DNA from: Aphelenchoides besseyi
Lineage: Eukaryota > Nematoda > Chromadorea > Rhabditida > Aphelenchoididae
Assembly (NCBI GenBank): GCA_024699855.1
Contig: JAMPIQ010000001.1
Coordinates: 4,030,001 to 4,094,000 of the forward strand
Reading direction: 5' to 3'
Length of the DNA stretch: 64,000 bases
The notes below the pieces were generated by a model. It made no database searches and was not told where the DNA came from. It worked only from the letters and a program-made list of their open reading frames with translations. Numbering within the stretch: position 1 is the stretch's first letter; each line of letters starts with the position of its first letter. A program made the position numbers and the translations under genes. Shown one piece after another: positions 1 through 12,700 of the stretch.

Positions 1-120
1 TGTTAACCCAATAAACAAAGCAAATTATTATTGGCGATCGATCGTATTTTAGTAAGGAATTTCTAATCATCTTTACAAACGGTAGGTTCCGTTTCTAAAG
101 TTTTTTATTTCCACTTATTG

Positions 121-1138
121 TATTCAATAGGAAATTTCAGTTCGTTGATTTCAGAACTGAATGATTTGTTGCTGAATGAGAGTTTGACCGAAGAGCAATT
201 GAATAGAATGGACGAAATTCAGGAATAACGTTTTCGTTTAAGCGAATTGAAACATCATTTTCAACTTTCTTTGCCAATCATCGAACTTCCAGAAGAAAGG
301 ATTGAGGAGGTGGAAACCGATGAAGAAGAAAGACCATCTGGTGACCAAATACGTCGTTAAAAACGTGCTTTAAGACATCAAGTACGTTTCGCAACTGATC
401 CGGAGTACGTGAAAAAGAACAAGAAAAACGCTAAAAAGCACCACGATATACAAGGCACAAAGTTGCTTTACGGAACGAGTATCGACGCGACTATCGCGAA
501 AAAGAACGTGCATCTTATGCCCTGCGTTACGAAGATCCCGACGCCCAATTGCGAAAGAATGCATCAAACCGACGATGTTAAGAAGCGAACGCGGAAGAGT
601 TTGAGGCTATGAAAGCGAATCACAGAAAGCGTTTAAGACAAACGCACAAGGAGTTGTGATTGATAGAATTGAACAACAAACGAAAGAACAAGTGGGTTAT
701 ATCACTAATTTGATCACTGAACGTTTTGTTATTGCAGGAAGCGAAATTGGAGGCAAAGTTTTTAGAGGATCAGTATTGTAAAGGTGAAGATCGGAAAAAG
801 TTCGCAGCAGCTATTGGGTTGACTGAATACACTGTAGCGGTAAGATTTTATGATATTTTTTTAGTAACAGGATAAATGTTTAGGCTTGGTTTGGACAGAG
901 ACGTGAAAACAAGAAGAAAAAGAACAAAAAGTCAAAGGCGAAACGCACTGTTCCAACAACGAAAGAAGAGAGTATCGAATCCGAAAGTTTCAGTTGTTGG
1001 ATTGATCGTGAATGCGTGAAATTTAGAAACAGACGTAGAAGCTCCCGGTCCATCGAAAGGAAGAACTCGAAAGGCGTCAAAAAATTCTCGATATCCGAAA
1101 CGAACACGTCGAAGCTGAGAAATGATTGCTTCCGATAA
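121..1138 (+). pseudogene. degenerate homeodomain-like gene or pseudogene
   Basis: An exon at 738-839 followed by a 44-nt intron (gtaag...tttag) and an exon from 884 to the TAA at 1136-1138 together encode the last two thirds of a homeodomain. It has the LExxF-like start KLEAKFLEDQY, a helix 2 ending in GLTEYTVA, and a recognition helix AWFGQRRENKKKK. The usual WFQNRR is WFGQRR here, so the nearly invariant Asn51 is Gln and Gln50 is Gly. A basic tail follows. Upstream, one frame from about 139 to 470 is rich in Glu/Arg/Lys (FATDPEYVKKNKKNAKK) but has TAA codons at about 226 and 358, then shifts frame to RNEYRRDYREKERASY. Those stops could lie in introns, but with the altered DNA-contact residue a decaying gene is the simpler reading. 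No family assignment is possible. Confidence 0.45.
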
Positions 1139-1323
1139 TCTCGATCAACAACCATAAAGCTTATTCTTTCAGCTTGTTTGTTTCATTTTTATTTGTTGAT
1201 TAGTGGAGCGCTATTTTGGCCATTTTTTTAGTATACATAAACCTTATTTATGTAGTAGACATTTAGTGTTAAATTTTTTTCTATTTCCCGCAGAAATATA
1301 AGCCGTTAACGGGTATTACTCAC

Positions 1324-3518
1324 AGGATAGTTCCACGGAACAACCAAAGCGACGGGACCAATGGGTTCACGAGTAGCAAGGCACATGTTGAAATTGGGTC
1401 GTGCTTCAGTTATTGGAATAATTTTGCCCTAAGATCGAATAAATCATCAACAACTTTTTGACTCAAATACCTGAATTTTGTCACACCAACCAGCAAAATA
1501 ACGCCATACATCAATTGACATTCCGATATGAGTTTTTAATGCAAGTGCTAAAAAGAAAATTAAAAGTTTAATACAAGATCGCGCTTACTGTAGACTGCTC
1601 CACTATCAATACTTTCCAGAGTTGCCAATTCCTCACGATGTTCATCCATCAGATCGGCCAATTTGTACATTAATCGACCACGTTCACGTGGAGAAATTCG
1701 CGACCATTCGCCGTAATGAAAAGCTTCATCAGCCGACCGCACAGCCCGATCAATATCCTTAGCTGAACATTCAGGAACTTTGCAAATCACTTCTTCGGTA
1801 TTCGGATCGATTGTGTCCATCCATTTTCCAGACTCCGAATCACAGAACTCTCCATTAATAAAAATCTTCAATCACGATTAACTCCGTAGTCAAGAAAAAG
1901 CTCACTTGTGTAGGACAAACAAGGTCCACGTTATTGACATGACATTCAAACTAAAAACAGTTGAATTGGCTTCACATAGTCAGCACTCAATTACCTTCTT
2001 GAACTCCAATTTGACACCGTCATCTCCACGCAAACGTCGAACAATCAAATTGACGAATTCGCCGAAAGTCGGACACATATAAACTTCGGCATTCAGAAGC
2101 ACAGCACCACTGATGCTTTTCACTTCTTCGACAAGTCGGGTCAAATCAGCACTTGAAGCTCCTTCATCAAAAAAGTTTGTTGAATCAGTGATCTTTGCAC
2201 CACCCAAAATATTCGACCATGAACTCTGAAAAATTCTCGTTAGTTTGTGTGTCTACGTAGTCTCGTACTCTCAAAGGCTCTAACAACTTTTTCTCGTCGT
2301 CCGTGAAGTCCAATTTCTCATCAGAACCCGACTCCAAATCGCTACCAAAGCGATTCGCTTTGATCATTCGCCCATCTTCCAATTTGATACTTTCGACATT
2401 CACGTAACGACCATCAGCTTCTGTTTTAATCAACAATCCACGATCGTGTGTCCAAACCCGACCGCCCGGTGCTCCTTCGACTTCGATTTCTTTTGCGTTG
2501 CCGGGAACATCGAATCTCTTCCAACGACTACTTCCGAAGAACGTGACTCTTTGTCCATTCCAGCGCGACCAAGCACCGGGAACTGCATCGCAACCGCGAA
2601 TGAAATTGTGAAGATCTTGAGCGGTTTTCACTTTTTTCCAATCAATTTCCGCAAGTTCCGGTTTGGCTGTAATGTACGGTTCATACGAAGCGCCTTCAGT
2701 GGGCTGAACAATTCTCGGAGCTTTCCCATCGGCAATCAATTGAACCGCTTCGACCTAAATCTATTTTCAAATCAAGAACTTCTCACCGTAAACTTACGCA
2801 AGCTTTGACACCCTCAGGATAAAGAAAACGTTTATACAATGTATTGAGCGTGTCGTTCTCTTCAACATCACATTTCTTTTGTAACAAAATGGGACCTGTG
2901 TCAAGCTAAAAGAATCTAGTTTCCTTCTGATCAATTTTTTGAATTCTCACTCCATCGTCGGCCCAGAAGATTGAAAGTCCCGCAGTGGCATCTCCGTGAA
3001 TTAAAGTCCAACTAATAGCAGACGCTCCACTAAAGACCAAGAACCACTTCGTTACACTTTTAAAGAACAAACCGATGAGCAGGCAAAATGGAAGGGTGAT
3101 AGATGATAGTTCGATGTTTGGGGAAGTTTTGGATTTCTGGTGGAATAAACTGAAACAACAAATTCGATTATTGATTTATGATGTACTCTGGTCACCTGAG
3201 TACAAAACGGTAACACGTTCAAGTCGGGCTTGTAACTCTTGTATTGTTCAAATAAGCTCGAAATCACTCGCCATTTCGCGTTCTCGTCTTTCTCACGCCA
3301 AGTCTTACATTTGATCACCGGAGTGCCATTTTTCTCCGCTTCCAGAGCTGAAAAACTGACATGAATCAACAGGTCTCCGGTTTCCGTTAACCCAGCAAAT
3401 CAGCACGACCATTTTTGTCCAACTCCGTGCAAACCAAAACCACGTTGTGACCTTTTTCGATGAGCTGACGATAAACGTCCGCACCGAAAGCCGACTTTCC
3501 AATGACCGCAATTCTCAT
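1324..3518 (-). CDS. ALDH1L: 10-formyltetrahydrofolate dehydrogenase (partial: aldehyde-dehydrogenase domain breaks off)
   Basis: This cytosolic folate enzyme oxidises 10-formyl-THF to THF and CO2. The start at 3518 gives [19 protein letters not shown], the usual hydrolase N-terminus. The hydrolase domain is intact, with [21 protein letters not shown] (catalytic His) and a conserved LDTG (catalytic Asp). The carrier domain keeps the phosphopantetheine serine region, [18 protein letters not shown]. The aldehyde-dehydrogenase domain starts at about 1871 ([17 protein letters not shown]) and runs through [10 protein letters not shown] and VVPWNYP. It stops at a good donor (gtgagtaa) at 1323, before the segments carrying the NAD-site glutamate and the catalytic cysteine. 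Introns are 40-55 nt, for example 3391-3348. The remaining exons are either beyond a long intron past the left edge or lost. Family assignment is firm; completeness is not. Confidence 0.9.
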
Positions 3519-4285
3519 TTTGCAATTTTTCTAATCTAAAACTCGTAATCATCAACTTATGAACACACGCGGTACGCAATGAACGGTCTCTGTTCTTTCA
3601 ATTTATACGATTTTTGACGCTGATTGCTTACACGTGTTTCTTGCTCACTACAAACAAGAACCGTCGTCTTCAAGTCGCACTGACCGTTGTCGTCATGAGA
3701 TCAAAATTTAGCGGTAAAGATCATTTTCATCGACGAGCAGCAGCAAAATGACGTTACAATGGGGCATTAAAGTAATCGGCCAATTCGTTTGCACAGTTCA
3801 ACTATTCTCGCCTTCAAAACCCAACAGCAACGTGTGATTGGTCTGAACTTATAATCGAACAAACTGATAAGATCAAAGAGAATGCAAACTCAATTGACCT
3901 CAAAACGTCAAATTTTGTAAAAAGCAACGAAATTGAAAACAAAAATGTTTCTTTGTACTCATCTCTTTTGACAAATTCGATGCGATAAACCAAAACGTGG
4001 AGCTGACCCACGAAGTATAACGGTCGATTGGAATCATTGATAAGAAACGAGCGGTTGCTTGACCTTGTCAAACTGCAAAGATTTCTCGAGGCTGCCCGTT
4101 TGTTCGCTGCAAAAAACTGTTTTGTACTGAAAATAACGATCCAAATAGAACGATATCATCTGCACAATAGGACACAATAGCCATCAAGACAACCAGTGAG
4201 ATAGAACACAATCGAAAAGCGACACATAGTTTCGTTCATTGATAATCCTAATTTATTCAAACACAGTTAATTCACAACAAAAAGA
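3519..4285. other. intergenic, no gene seen
   Basis: This stretch separates the start of ALDH1L from the 3' end of arginine kinase, both on the minus strand. It contains no open frame with family similarity. A TTTATT at 4254-4259 is an AATAAA on the minus strand, 27 nt past the arginine kinase stop, and probably its poly(A) signal. The rest must hold the ALDH1L promoter. Confidence 0.5.
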
Positions 4286-5897
4286 TTACGATGCCGATTT
4301 CTCCATTTCAATCAACTTCTTCACACCATCGTACATTTCTTTCACGCAATCGACCTCCGATTTTCCCAAGCGTGCTTTGTTGGAGATGTCGTAGATACCG
4401 CCTTCAGAATCGCTGTGTTCGCCATGAATACCTCTAAATAACAAACGGAAGTTAAATCCAATTATTGAAAACTAACCGAGGTTGCAAATTCAACTGTTCA
4501 CAAATCTCCTAAATCGAAATGTTTGTAAATGAGACAAATTCACATCATACTTTGAAGTCCTTGCGAGCCGAGAGCTTTGGTAATTTGATGTGAACTGATG
4601 CGCGAACAGTCGATCCTAAACACCAGATTCTCAGCCATCTAAGAGTCATCACTTACCCAAGTTGGTTGGACAGAAGGTGAGCCAACCCAAACGCTCGTCA
4701 CGGGCGAACGGAACCTTCGATTCGATTGCTTTGATCCCGCGAATCAAACGATCCAACACCTTGCCAACATCGCTTCCCTTCTCCATTGAAATCAAACGAA
4801 GATGATCTGATAGCAAAGAGTAGAGATCGACTGCGACTGTTCACTTACCTTCTTCATTGACCCAGATCAAGAAGTCCTTTGCGTTGTTGTGAAAGATTCC
4901 ACGACCTGCAAATTTAAAAAATTCCTTTCTCTGAAGTTTTTAAAAACCTTTTGGCCAATAGTTACATGCCTTGGCAGCCTCCAAATGTCTGTCTCCCGAT
5001 TTGAACTGAAACGAACTTATAGAAGAAATCACTCAGTTTGAACGAACCAGAAAATGATCCGAAATCAATTGTTGTTGCACTTCTTTCGCCATACCGCTGA
5101 GAGGATAGTAAACACCGGCCAACTCTTTATCTTCAATCTTCTCCAATGCATTCTTGATCTTCTGTTGCATAACCAAGTAGTCATCTTCAGAGAGTAGCGG
5201 GTTAAATGGATAACCACGAATCGAACGTCCACAGCGAATACGAGTCGAAACAATGTATTTGCCTTCGGGATCCAACGGTGGAAACTCGGCCAGTCGATTT
5301 TCCCCCAAATCAACTGCTGGTTGGCGATCCGTCGGCTTGAAACCATGATAGTCCTACAAATATCGTCGTTCACATGTAATCACAAATCTTCCAACCTCAA
5401 TGATTCGGTCGAACAACGGAGCAAAAGTCTTGTAACTCTCTGCGTCCAAAGCATAAACGCCAACTCCGGCATCCAAGTTCTCGACTCCTGCAATCAAAAC
5501 ATTTTCGTTGAGAAGATTGCCGACTAACCAGAGCGAATCACATCGTAAAGCGTAGCACCGAGCTTCGTCTTCTTGTATTTCAGTTTGTCAACAATGTCTT
5601 TGGTCTAAAGCCAAGTAAAAAACAACAAAAATCAATTGGATTTACCAAATTTTTAGCCAAAAGCGAACGACATTCGGGATGTGACTGCAGTGTCTTGAAT
5701 GCATCTTCCACTTTCCGAACTTCGAAGGCATTTGCTTCGTCAATCTGTTGGTTTACTTTGACCAGTTCGCGAGTCTAAATCGACAGTTTGAAAGTTTTAA
5801 CAAACACGTCACTCACGTATGTGTAAGAATGATATCCGAGGAAACCGGCAGCTCCAGCCGCAACAACTGCTCCCACTGTCTTTGGTCGTAGCGCCAT
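4286..5897 (-). CDS. arginine kinase with N-terminal hydrophobic segment
   Basis: It transfers phosphate between ATP and arginine and acts as an invertebrate energy buffer. The start at 5897 gives [20 protein letters not shown], a hydrophobic Ala/Gly-rich segment ahead of the kinase fold. It could be a membrane anchor or mitochondrial signal, as in some nematode paralogues. The guanidino kinase domain then runs in order: [14 protein letters not shown] (substrate-specificity loop), [30 protein letters not shown] (nucleotide-binding Arg), WVNEEDHLR (catalytic Glu), [16 protein letters not shown] (reactive Cys) and the C-terminal [10 protein letters not shown]. About eight short introns interrupt it. 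Substrate choice (arginine rather than creatine) rests on the short specificity loop and on the invertebrate setting. It is head-to-head with VPS13. Confidence 0.95.
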
Positions 5898-6739
5898 TGG
5901 ATTTGAATGTTCGAATCAACGACGTCAATTCACCAACAAGCCAAATGATCGGACGGAAAATTGACGATTAGCAGAACATTCGACTATCGATTTGTTCGCT
6001 AAGGACTCAGTGAATCTCGAGGTCCTAGCAATTTAAAACGAACAGTAGACAACAAAGTTTAAATGCTGTACTTAACTTCTTATTTTGTGTATGAAACAAG
6101 TAAATTCAATAGATAAAGTGCTTTAGTGTAAGTTGTTTTGTGGTCCAAATGCAAAGCTTGATCGCAAGATTCGTGCGTTCGTATGTTGAATCCATTAAAA
6201 GATACAACAACAAGCTCAAATCAAAAGTGTGTTATAGATACTAGAAAATTTACGTTAAAAAACTCGAAAATTTCGTTTTATTTTGACGTTCGGTCTCAAA
6301 AGGAACAAATTTCCGGATTGACCTTTCGGATCCTCGAAACGATTTTGCCGTTTTCTTCGATTTGCTCTGATATTTAGATGATCAGGATTTACGTTTCTCA
6401 TGTTTGTTCTTGTATTCGACGTTTATTGTTTGGTCGCGTAAATAGCCAGTTATTTGACTAATTGACGAGTAACGAACTCCAATTTAATGTTACTTCGGTG
6501 GTCAGTTTACAAGTTAAGAATGTTTTTTCCTTTACCGTATCATTGAATAGAACAGACAACAGGTCCTACTGTAGAAATGTGAACATCACTGACGGGTAAT
6601 ACGCGAACTACTTAAAAGTCTTTTTCTGTGGAACCGGTCGATTGGATTCTTGCGTTTCATTTTGTTGTTTTGAGCGGTTGTCATTGACTTTTGTGGATTT
6701 CTTTCTGTTTACGTTTACTATCTGCATTACAGAGATTCA
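5898..6739. promoter_or_regulatory. divergent intergenic region between arginine kinase and VPS13
   Basis: This 842-nt spacer separates the two start codons of oppositely oriented genes, so it must hold both promoters. I see no TATA-type motif worth naming. The open frame at 6183-6377 has no family similarity and is treated as chance. Confidence 0.35.
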
Positions 6740-9700
6740 ATGGTCTTTGAAGGCTTCGCCGTGTCGCTGATCAATCGTTTCCTCGGTGACTACATCGAGA
6801 ATGTCAACGAAAAGCAGTTGAATTTGTCTATTTGGGGCGGTGAGTTTTCGGTTTTGACGACTCCTTACGTTTCGATTATTTAGGCGACATCAAACTGCTC
6901 AATTTGAACGTCAAGGAGACAGCGTTGGACAATCTCGACTTGCCAATCAAACTAAAGTTTGGGTGTCTGGACAAATTGGTTTTGAAGATACCGTGGAAGA
7001 ATCTCTACAAAGAGCCGGTGATTGCCGATGTCGAGGGTTTGTATGTGATTGTGGTGCCAAACAAGGGAGTTCAATATAACGAGGAAAAGGTCCGACAAAA
7101 TGAGTACGAAAACAAGCAGAAAGCTTTGGCTCGTTTGGAGGAGAATCGAAAGAATCGTCGAAGTGAGTTGATGCAACTAACAAGCTCGTATAATTGCAAT
7201 TAATTTAGAGCCTAAAGATCCGGCTGTCGATTCGTTCACGGAGAAACTGGTGGCACAGATCGTCAAGAATCTTCAAGTACGTATTCGAAACATTCACGTT
7301 CGTTACGAAGATGAATTTACCGATCGAAAACGCCCATTTGCGACGGGTGTTACTTTGCAATCGCTGAACTTTGAGGTCAACTCAAGCAAACAACAATACT
7401 TAACATACGGGCTTTCAGACTACCGACTCAAACTGGAAACCCACCATTCATAAAGAAACGTTGAACGTTTTCTACAAATTGATTCATCTCGAAAATCTCG
7501 CTTTGTATTGGAACTCAAAAGTCCAATTGATTTCGAATTCAACGGATCGCAAAGCGATTCGACGACAGTTGGAAGAATCGATCCTTTCGTCCGAAAATCA
7601 TGCTCCCGATCACAAGTACGTTTTGGAGCCGATCAGCATGGAAGCAAAATTGAAATTGAATCAAAAGCCCGAAGCTGATAGTTTGAATTGGTCGATTCCG
7701 AAAGTTGATTTGGGTGTTGGAATGAAACGTTTAGCGTTGGCAATCAATCGTTTTCAATACCAAGAACTTCTTTTGTTTCTCGAAGCCCAGGAACGGTTTA
7801 ATATGGCCGCACATTATCTCAAGTATCGACCGCAATTGAATGAATACAAAGGACATTATCGTGAATGGTCAGCTAGTTAACTGCGAGGAGTGATCATCTA
7901 ATGTTTTGCAGGTGGAAATTTGCTTATACGGCAATTTTGGAAGAAAATGTTAGACGGAAGAAACGAAATTGGTCGTGGCAACACATGAAGAAACATCGGC
8001 AGTTGGTCCGCGATTATCGAGAAGCATGGTTGCAGAAGCAAACTCAAAAAAGCTTGTCCACAACAGTTACTGGCGTTCTAGAGGTCAACTAATAGATGAA
8101 ATTTTAATAAGTTGAGTTTGTAGAAAGCCGAGAGACAACTTGACGTTTTCAATTTGAATATCGCTCGGCATCAAGCCGAACTAGAAATCGATCGACGCGG
8201 TCTCAAACGTCTGGAAGAAACGGCGAATCAAACTTGGGGTTCGTGGGCTAAAAGCTGGTGGAGTGGTTCAAAACCCAAAGATCAATCAAATGATATTGTG
8301 GCCAAATTCGAAACGGCAATGACTGATAAAGAGAAAAAGAAGCTCTACGATGCAATCAATTACCAAGAGAATACTCCACCTACCGATTATCCGAAACACT
8401 TCATTGAGAATCGACTTCACGCAAATCTGCAAGAAGTCTCGATTAAAGTGGAAGAGAGTTTGGAGTTGCAGTTCAACCAAATCAACACAAAATTCGAACA
8501 ACGCAGTTCAGCACGAGCAATCAGGTTTGTTTTCGAAAGTGATCGTCATACTCAACAGCAACAAAATTTTAGTTTAATGTCATCAGTCAAATCGTTGGCA
8601 ATGACCGGTTGTGACAAAGAAATGTTATCGTTGATGCACGACGAGAGCGAGTGGTTGAAATTGGACCTTCAGACCAATTCATTGAAAGGCGATTTCGATC
8701 AGTTTGTGGGGCTCTACATTGCACCGACTATTCTTCGCTATCATGCTCCGGCAATCAACACGGCAGTCGAAATATTCCGTCCTCCCGAGTCTGTGCGTTT
8801 GAATCAGCTTACGGCCGCAGCTATGGCCAAATACGAAGATGCTAAAGCCAACACGGTCACCGGCCTTCAACACGTGGTTGATCAGCGTACAAAACTGAAA
8901 TTGGATATCAAGATCGAACCGGCAACCATCGTAATTTCGGAAGGCGGTGTATTTGACGAAGATAAGCCGATTTTGATGACCGAATTAGGTCTTTTAACGA
9001 TTCAAACTACGGGAAAAGTCTCTGAAAACTATTACAAGCATGTAAGCCCAAACTCAACGGCAGTTTTCTTATGTTTCTGTTACAGGTGGAAGACAAAAAA
9101 CTTCGCGATCTAACGATCAAAGCGTACGATAACTTTGAGATCAAACTCTCGAATATTCATTTGATACTTGATCGCGATTTCCAGTCGTGTATGATAGCGA
9201 GAAACGATGAGCATTCGACGAGTCACATTCTTCGACCAACTGGGTTGAACGTTGCACTGCACAAGTCCTCGATTATCGATGTGAACATTCCAAAGTGAGT
9301 ACTGGGAGATCAAAATTATTTCTAGTATTCAATTTTAGCATTCGTCTCTTCGGCGATCTTCCCGACATCGTAATTCGAATTTCCGATGATCGATTAATGG
9401 AATTGACGAAATTGGTGTTTAGCATTCCGTTACCTCCAACTGAAGAGAACGAGATTGTCGATGTTGCGGCCCGAGTTCCAGCGGACAAATGGAAACATCG
9501 AGCCACAATTCACGCCATTTTGGGTGCTGAAGAAGTGGACGAAACAGCAATGAAACGTCACGTCCGAGCTCAAGCTAAACAACAACAAGTTAAATCAACG
9601 GAAAGCAGTAGCACTCAAAACGACACAGGACTCAGCGCAATTCGAAAGCAGTTGGTTCAAATCGATGTGAATTTGCATTTGAATCAAATTGGAGTTGAAA

Positions 9701-12700
9701 TTTGTCGTGGCAATCAACTGCTTCTGAATGCGAATATCCGACACATTGGTGTTCAATTCCAAATGCGAACCTTCGATAGGGTTGTCAGGTGTCAGTTAGG
9801 ATCGTTGACCGTCGAGATGCCACAATTCAAAAGTTTGCTTGCTGGGCGTAAAACTTTGTTTCTTATCGATAACAGTTACTTCGAAGAAGGCGTCAACCTA
9901 ATGGAAATGGTCTTCATTCAAGCCAACAAAGAGTCACCGTTATTCGACTCTGAGTACAAGAAGATCGAACAAAACATCGAGTTCAATTTTCGAACCTTGA
10001 ACATCACGCTTCATCAAGTTTGTTTCACTAAAACTTTTCTTTAAGCTTTTTATTGTTATAGGAAGCTCTTGTGACAATTAAGACCTTTGGAGAAAGAGTC
10101 AAAAAGCAATACGACGAGTTTCACAAGACATCCGAAAGTTCCGATGGCGCTCGAAAATTGACACAGAAATTGAGTCAATTCAGGTTATCAAAAAGATAGT
10201 AGTTAGATTAATTTTTGCGTTTTTCAGTATCACATCATTTGGTTCAAACTTTTCGGATAACAAAGAGGCGACCAGAAAGCGGCGTCAAAAACGATTGCGA
10301 TCTAAAAACAACAAGTCTGATGATTCGATTATCAAGACAAAGGTTCAAGCAGAATTCACAACCTTAAGTCTTGTGATGGGAACAAGCAAAGGAGCCGATA
10401 CGGTAAACACAAAAGTATCCGACTAATCAGTCTGATTCCTAGAGTTTGGCAATTTCGGGTACCAAGTGCTTGGTTCTAATGCGTGAAAAGGAAACAGAAG
10501 CACAAGTGACTCTGAGTTCCATAAAAATGCTCGATGAAACACCAAACTCAAAACACAAACAGCTGTTGTCGGTTGTAAGTCAGAATGGAGAAGAGATGTT
10601 CAAACTCGACTTTCAACAACGCAATCGTTCGGAGGCAGAACGTAAAAAGATGACCGTGAATCAGGAGGATATGACCCTAAAGATTCGTTTGGCTCAACTA
10701 CGTTTTGTGCTCCTCAATCTTTGGGTGAACAGAATGTTACGGTAAACAGTTGTTCTAATGATTTGTTTTCAAATGATAGGTTTTCAGTTGGATTCGACCA
10801 TTTCAAGCTCATGCTGCGGTTGCTGCCGCTCACGCTCAGCAAATTGCAACGAAGAAAGCGGCTGAAACTGCACAAAATGTTAAGAAAATGATGAACGAGA
10901 ATCCAAAACGTATTCGTCTCGACATCGAATTGAATGCACCGGCAATTGTTGTTCCCCGTCGTTCAACTTCAAATCAGATGATTCTGTTCGATTTTGGTAA
11001 GAAACCGACTTTACGATTTCAATCAAAATGTTCGGGTTTAAGGTCGCTTGTTGGTGAAGAACAAATTTATTTCGCAAAAAAATGCGATTATCGACGACAT
11101 GACCGTAACAATGAATGACATGCACGTTGCATCGGGACTGCTGGACGATGACTCTATGAATATTCTTTCCAAATGCAACATCCTTCGTCCGGTGACTTTT
11201 AATCTTGCGGTTCTTCGAAATTTGTATTTTGAATCAAACAAAGAAGTTCCCGAAATCACTGTAGACGCCCATTTGCCATCTATTAATGTGAGTTAGGAAT
11301 CGTGCTTTTTCCACTGCTCAGTCTTTGTTTTAGCTGAGTTTGTCGAAACAGGACTACGCAGTCATCATGCAAACGGTATCTGGAAACTTGTCCGAAGGCA
11401 CACCACAACGACCACGAAAATTTCATCCAACGGGAAAAACAAAAAAACGAATCGACGAGAAGTACGGAAAATTGGGAATAAGACCGTCGGTGAACTTGTT
11501 GAAGAAGCAAAGCGATGTGAATTTGGCAACATCAAAAAGAAAGAAGAACGCCATCGATCATCGACGTTTTGTTTTCCAATTCAACATGGACGTTATTGAT
11601 CTTTGTCTTTACAACGGAAGCAGTGGACTTGAGGTTAGTGGAGGAAACGAATTCTATTTTACCATCATCTTAGAATCAACGTGGCCTTGTTGAGCGACAG
11701 GAATCTCACAAGTTTGCACAAATGAAAATTGAACAATTGAAAGTTGATGGTTTTATGAGCGAAAAGGATGCAATGGATGTTTCTGTTAATTTGCTTTCGT
11801 TCACAATGGACGACAAACGAGAAGGTCAAACGAAGGTGCCACATCTGTTAGACAAGAAACACTCAAAACCAAACGAAATGTTGGTATCCTTGAAGTATAA
11901 ACAGGACCAGAATGGCAACAAGATTGGTGAGTATATAAAAGTAGTTAAGTGCAACTATCTCTTTTCAGTTGATCTTACTTCTTCGTCGCTGTTCGTCTTT
12001 CTGTCTCCGGAGTTTCTTGGTACTTTGGCCGCGTTCTTCACGATTTCAAAACCCGAAGATGAAAAAGAAGCCGAACAAGCACGTTCTCTTCTGCGTCGTT
12101 CAGCGTTCGGCTCCACCACACGAATTCCACAAGCGTATTCTACTACTCAATTTACTGAAACCCTTCAACCATCGGGCACTATTGCATTGTGTTGTCGAAT
12201 CAAAGATATCGAAGTTGTTTTGATAGAAAACTCGTTGCAACCGGACAATTCACAAGCTTTGATCTTGTCATTCAATTGTACGGCCGACGTTAACGATGTG
12301 AGTTTGCGGACAAAGAGAAAACAATAAGTGGGGTTTTAAGCGTAAACAAGTTCAACAAGTCGATGCTCGTATCCGTGATCTTCAAATCGTTAGCACCTAC
12401 TTTGCTGTAGAAAAACGTCATTTGGCCTATTACACAGTTCTTCAACCGTTGGAAGTGGCGTTGACTGGTTCGATTGACTTGCAATCGCGATCTCAAGACT
12501 TAGCGATTTCTGTCGAAACTGTCCATTTGAAGGTTTCACCAGCGGTTATTCGAATTCTGAGTGCAGTTGCCGCAAACTTTTCCAAAAACAACAAGCCGGT
12601 TAGTCCATGTCGAAATAATGATACTCGTTTCGCTTGTTTAGATCGATGAAGAATCAATGAAACATCCGGTTCTTCGTGAATATCCGCACTATTGGGAACC

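Noticed and set aside
3305..3511. 68-codon open frame over the first ALDH1L exons
   Set aside because: It is in the wrong frame; the correct frame gives the hydrolase N-terminus with a 44-nt intron.
6183..6377. Small gene between arginine kinase and VPS13
   Set aside because: No similarity or splice sites; the region is needed as a divergent promoter.
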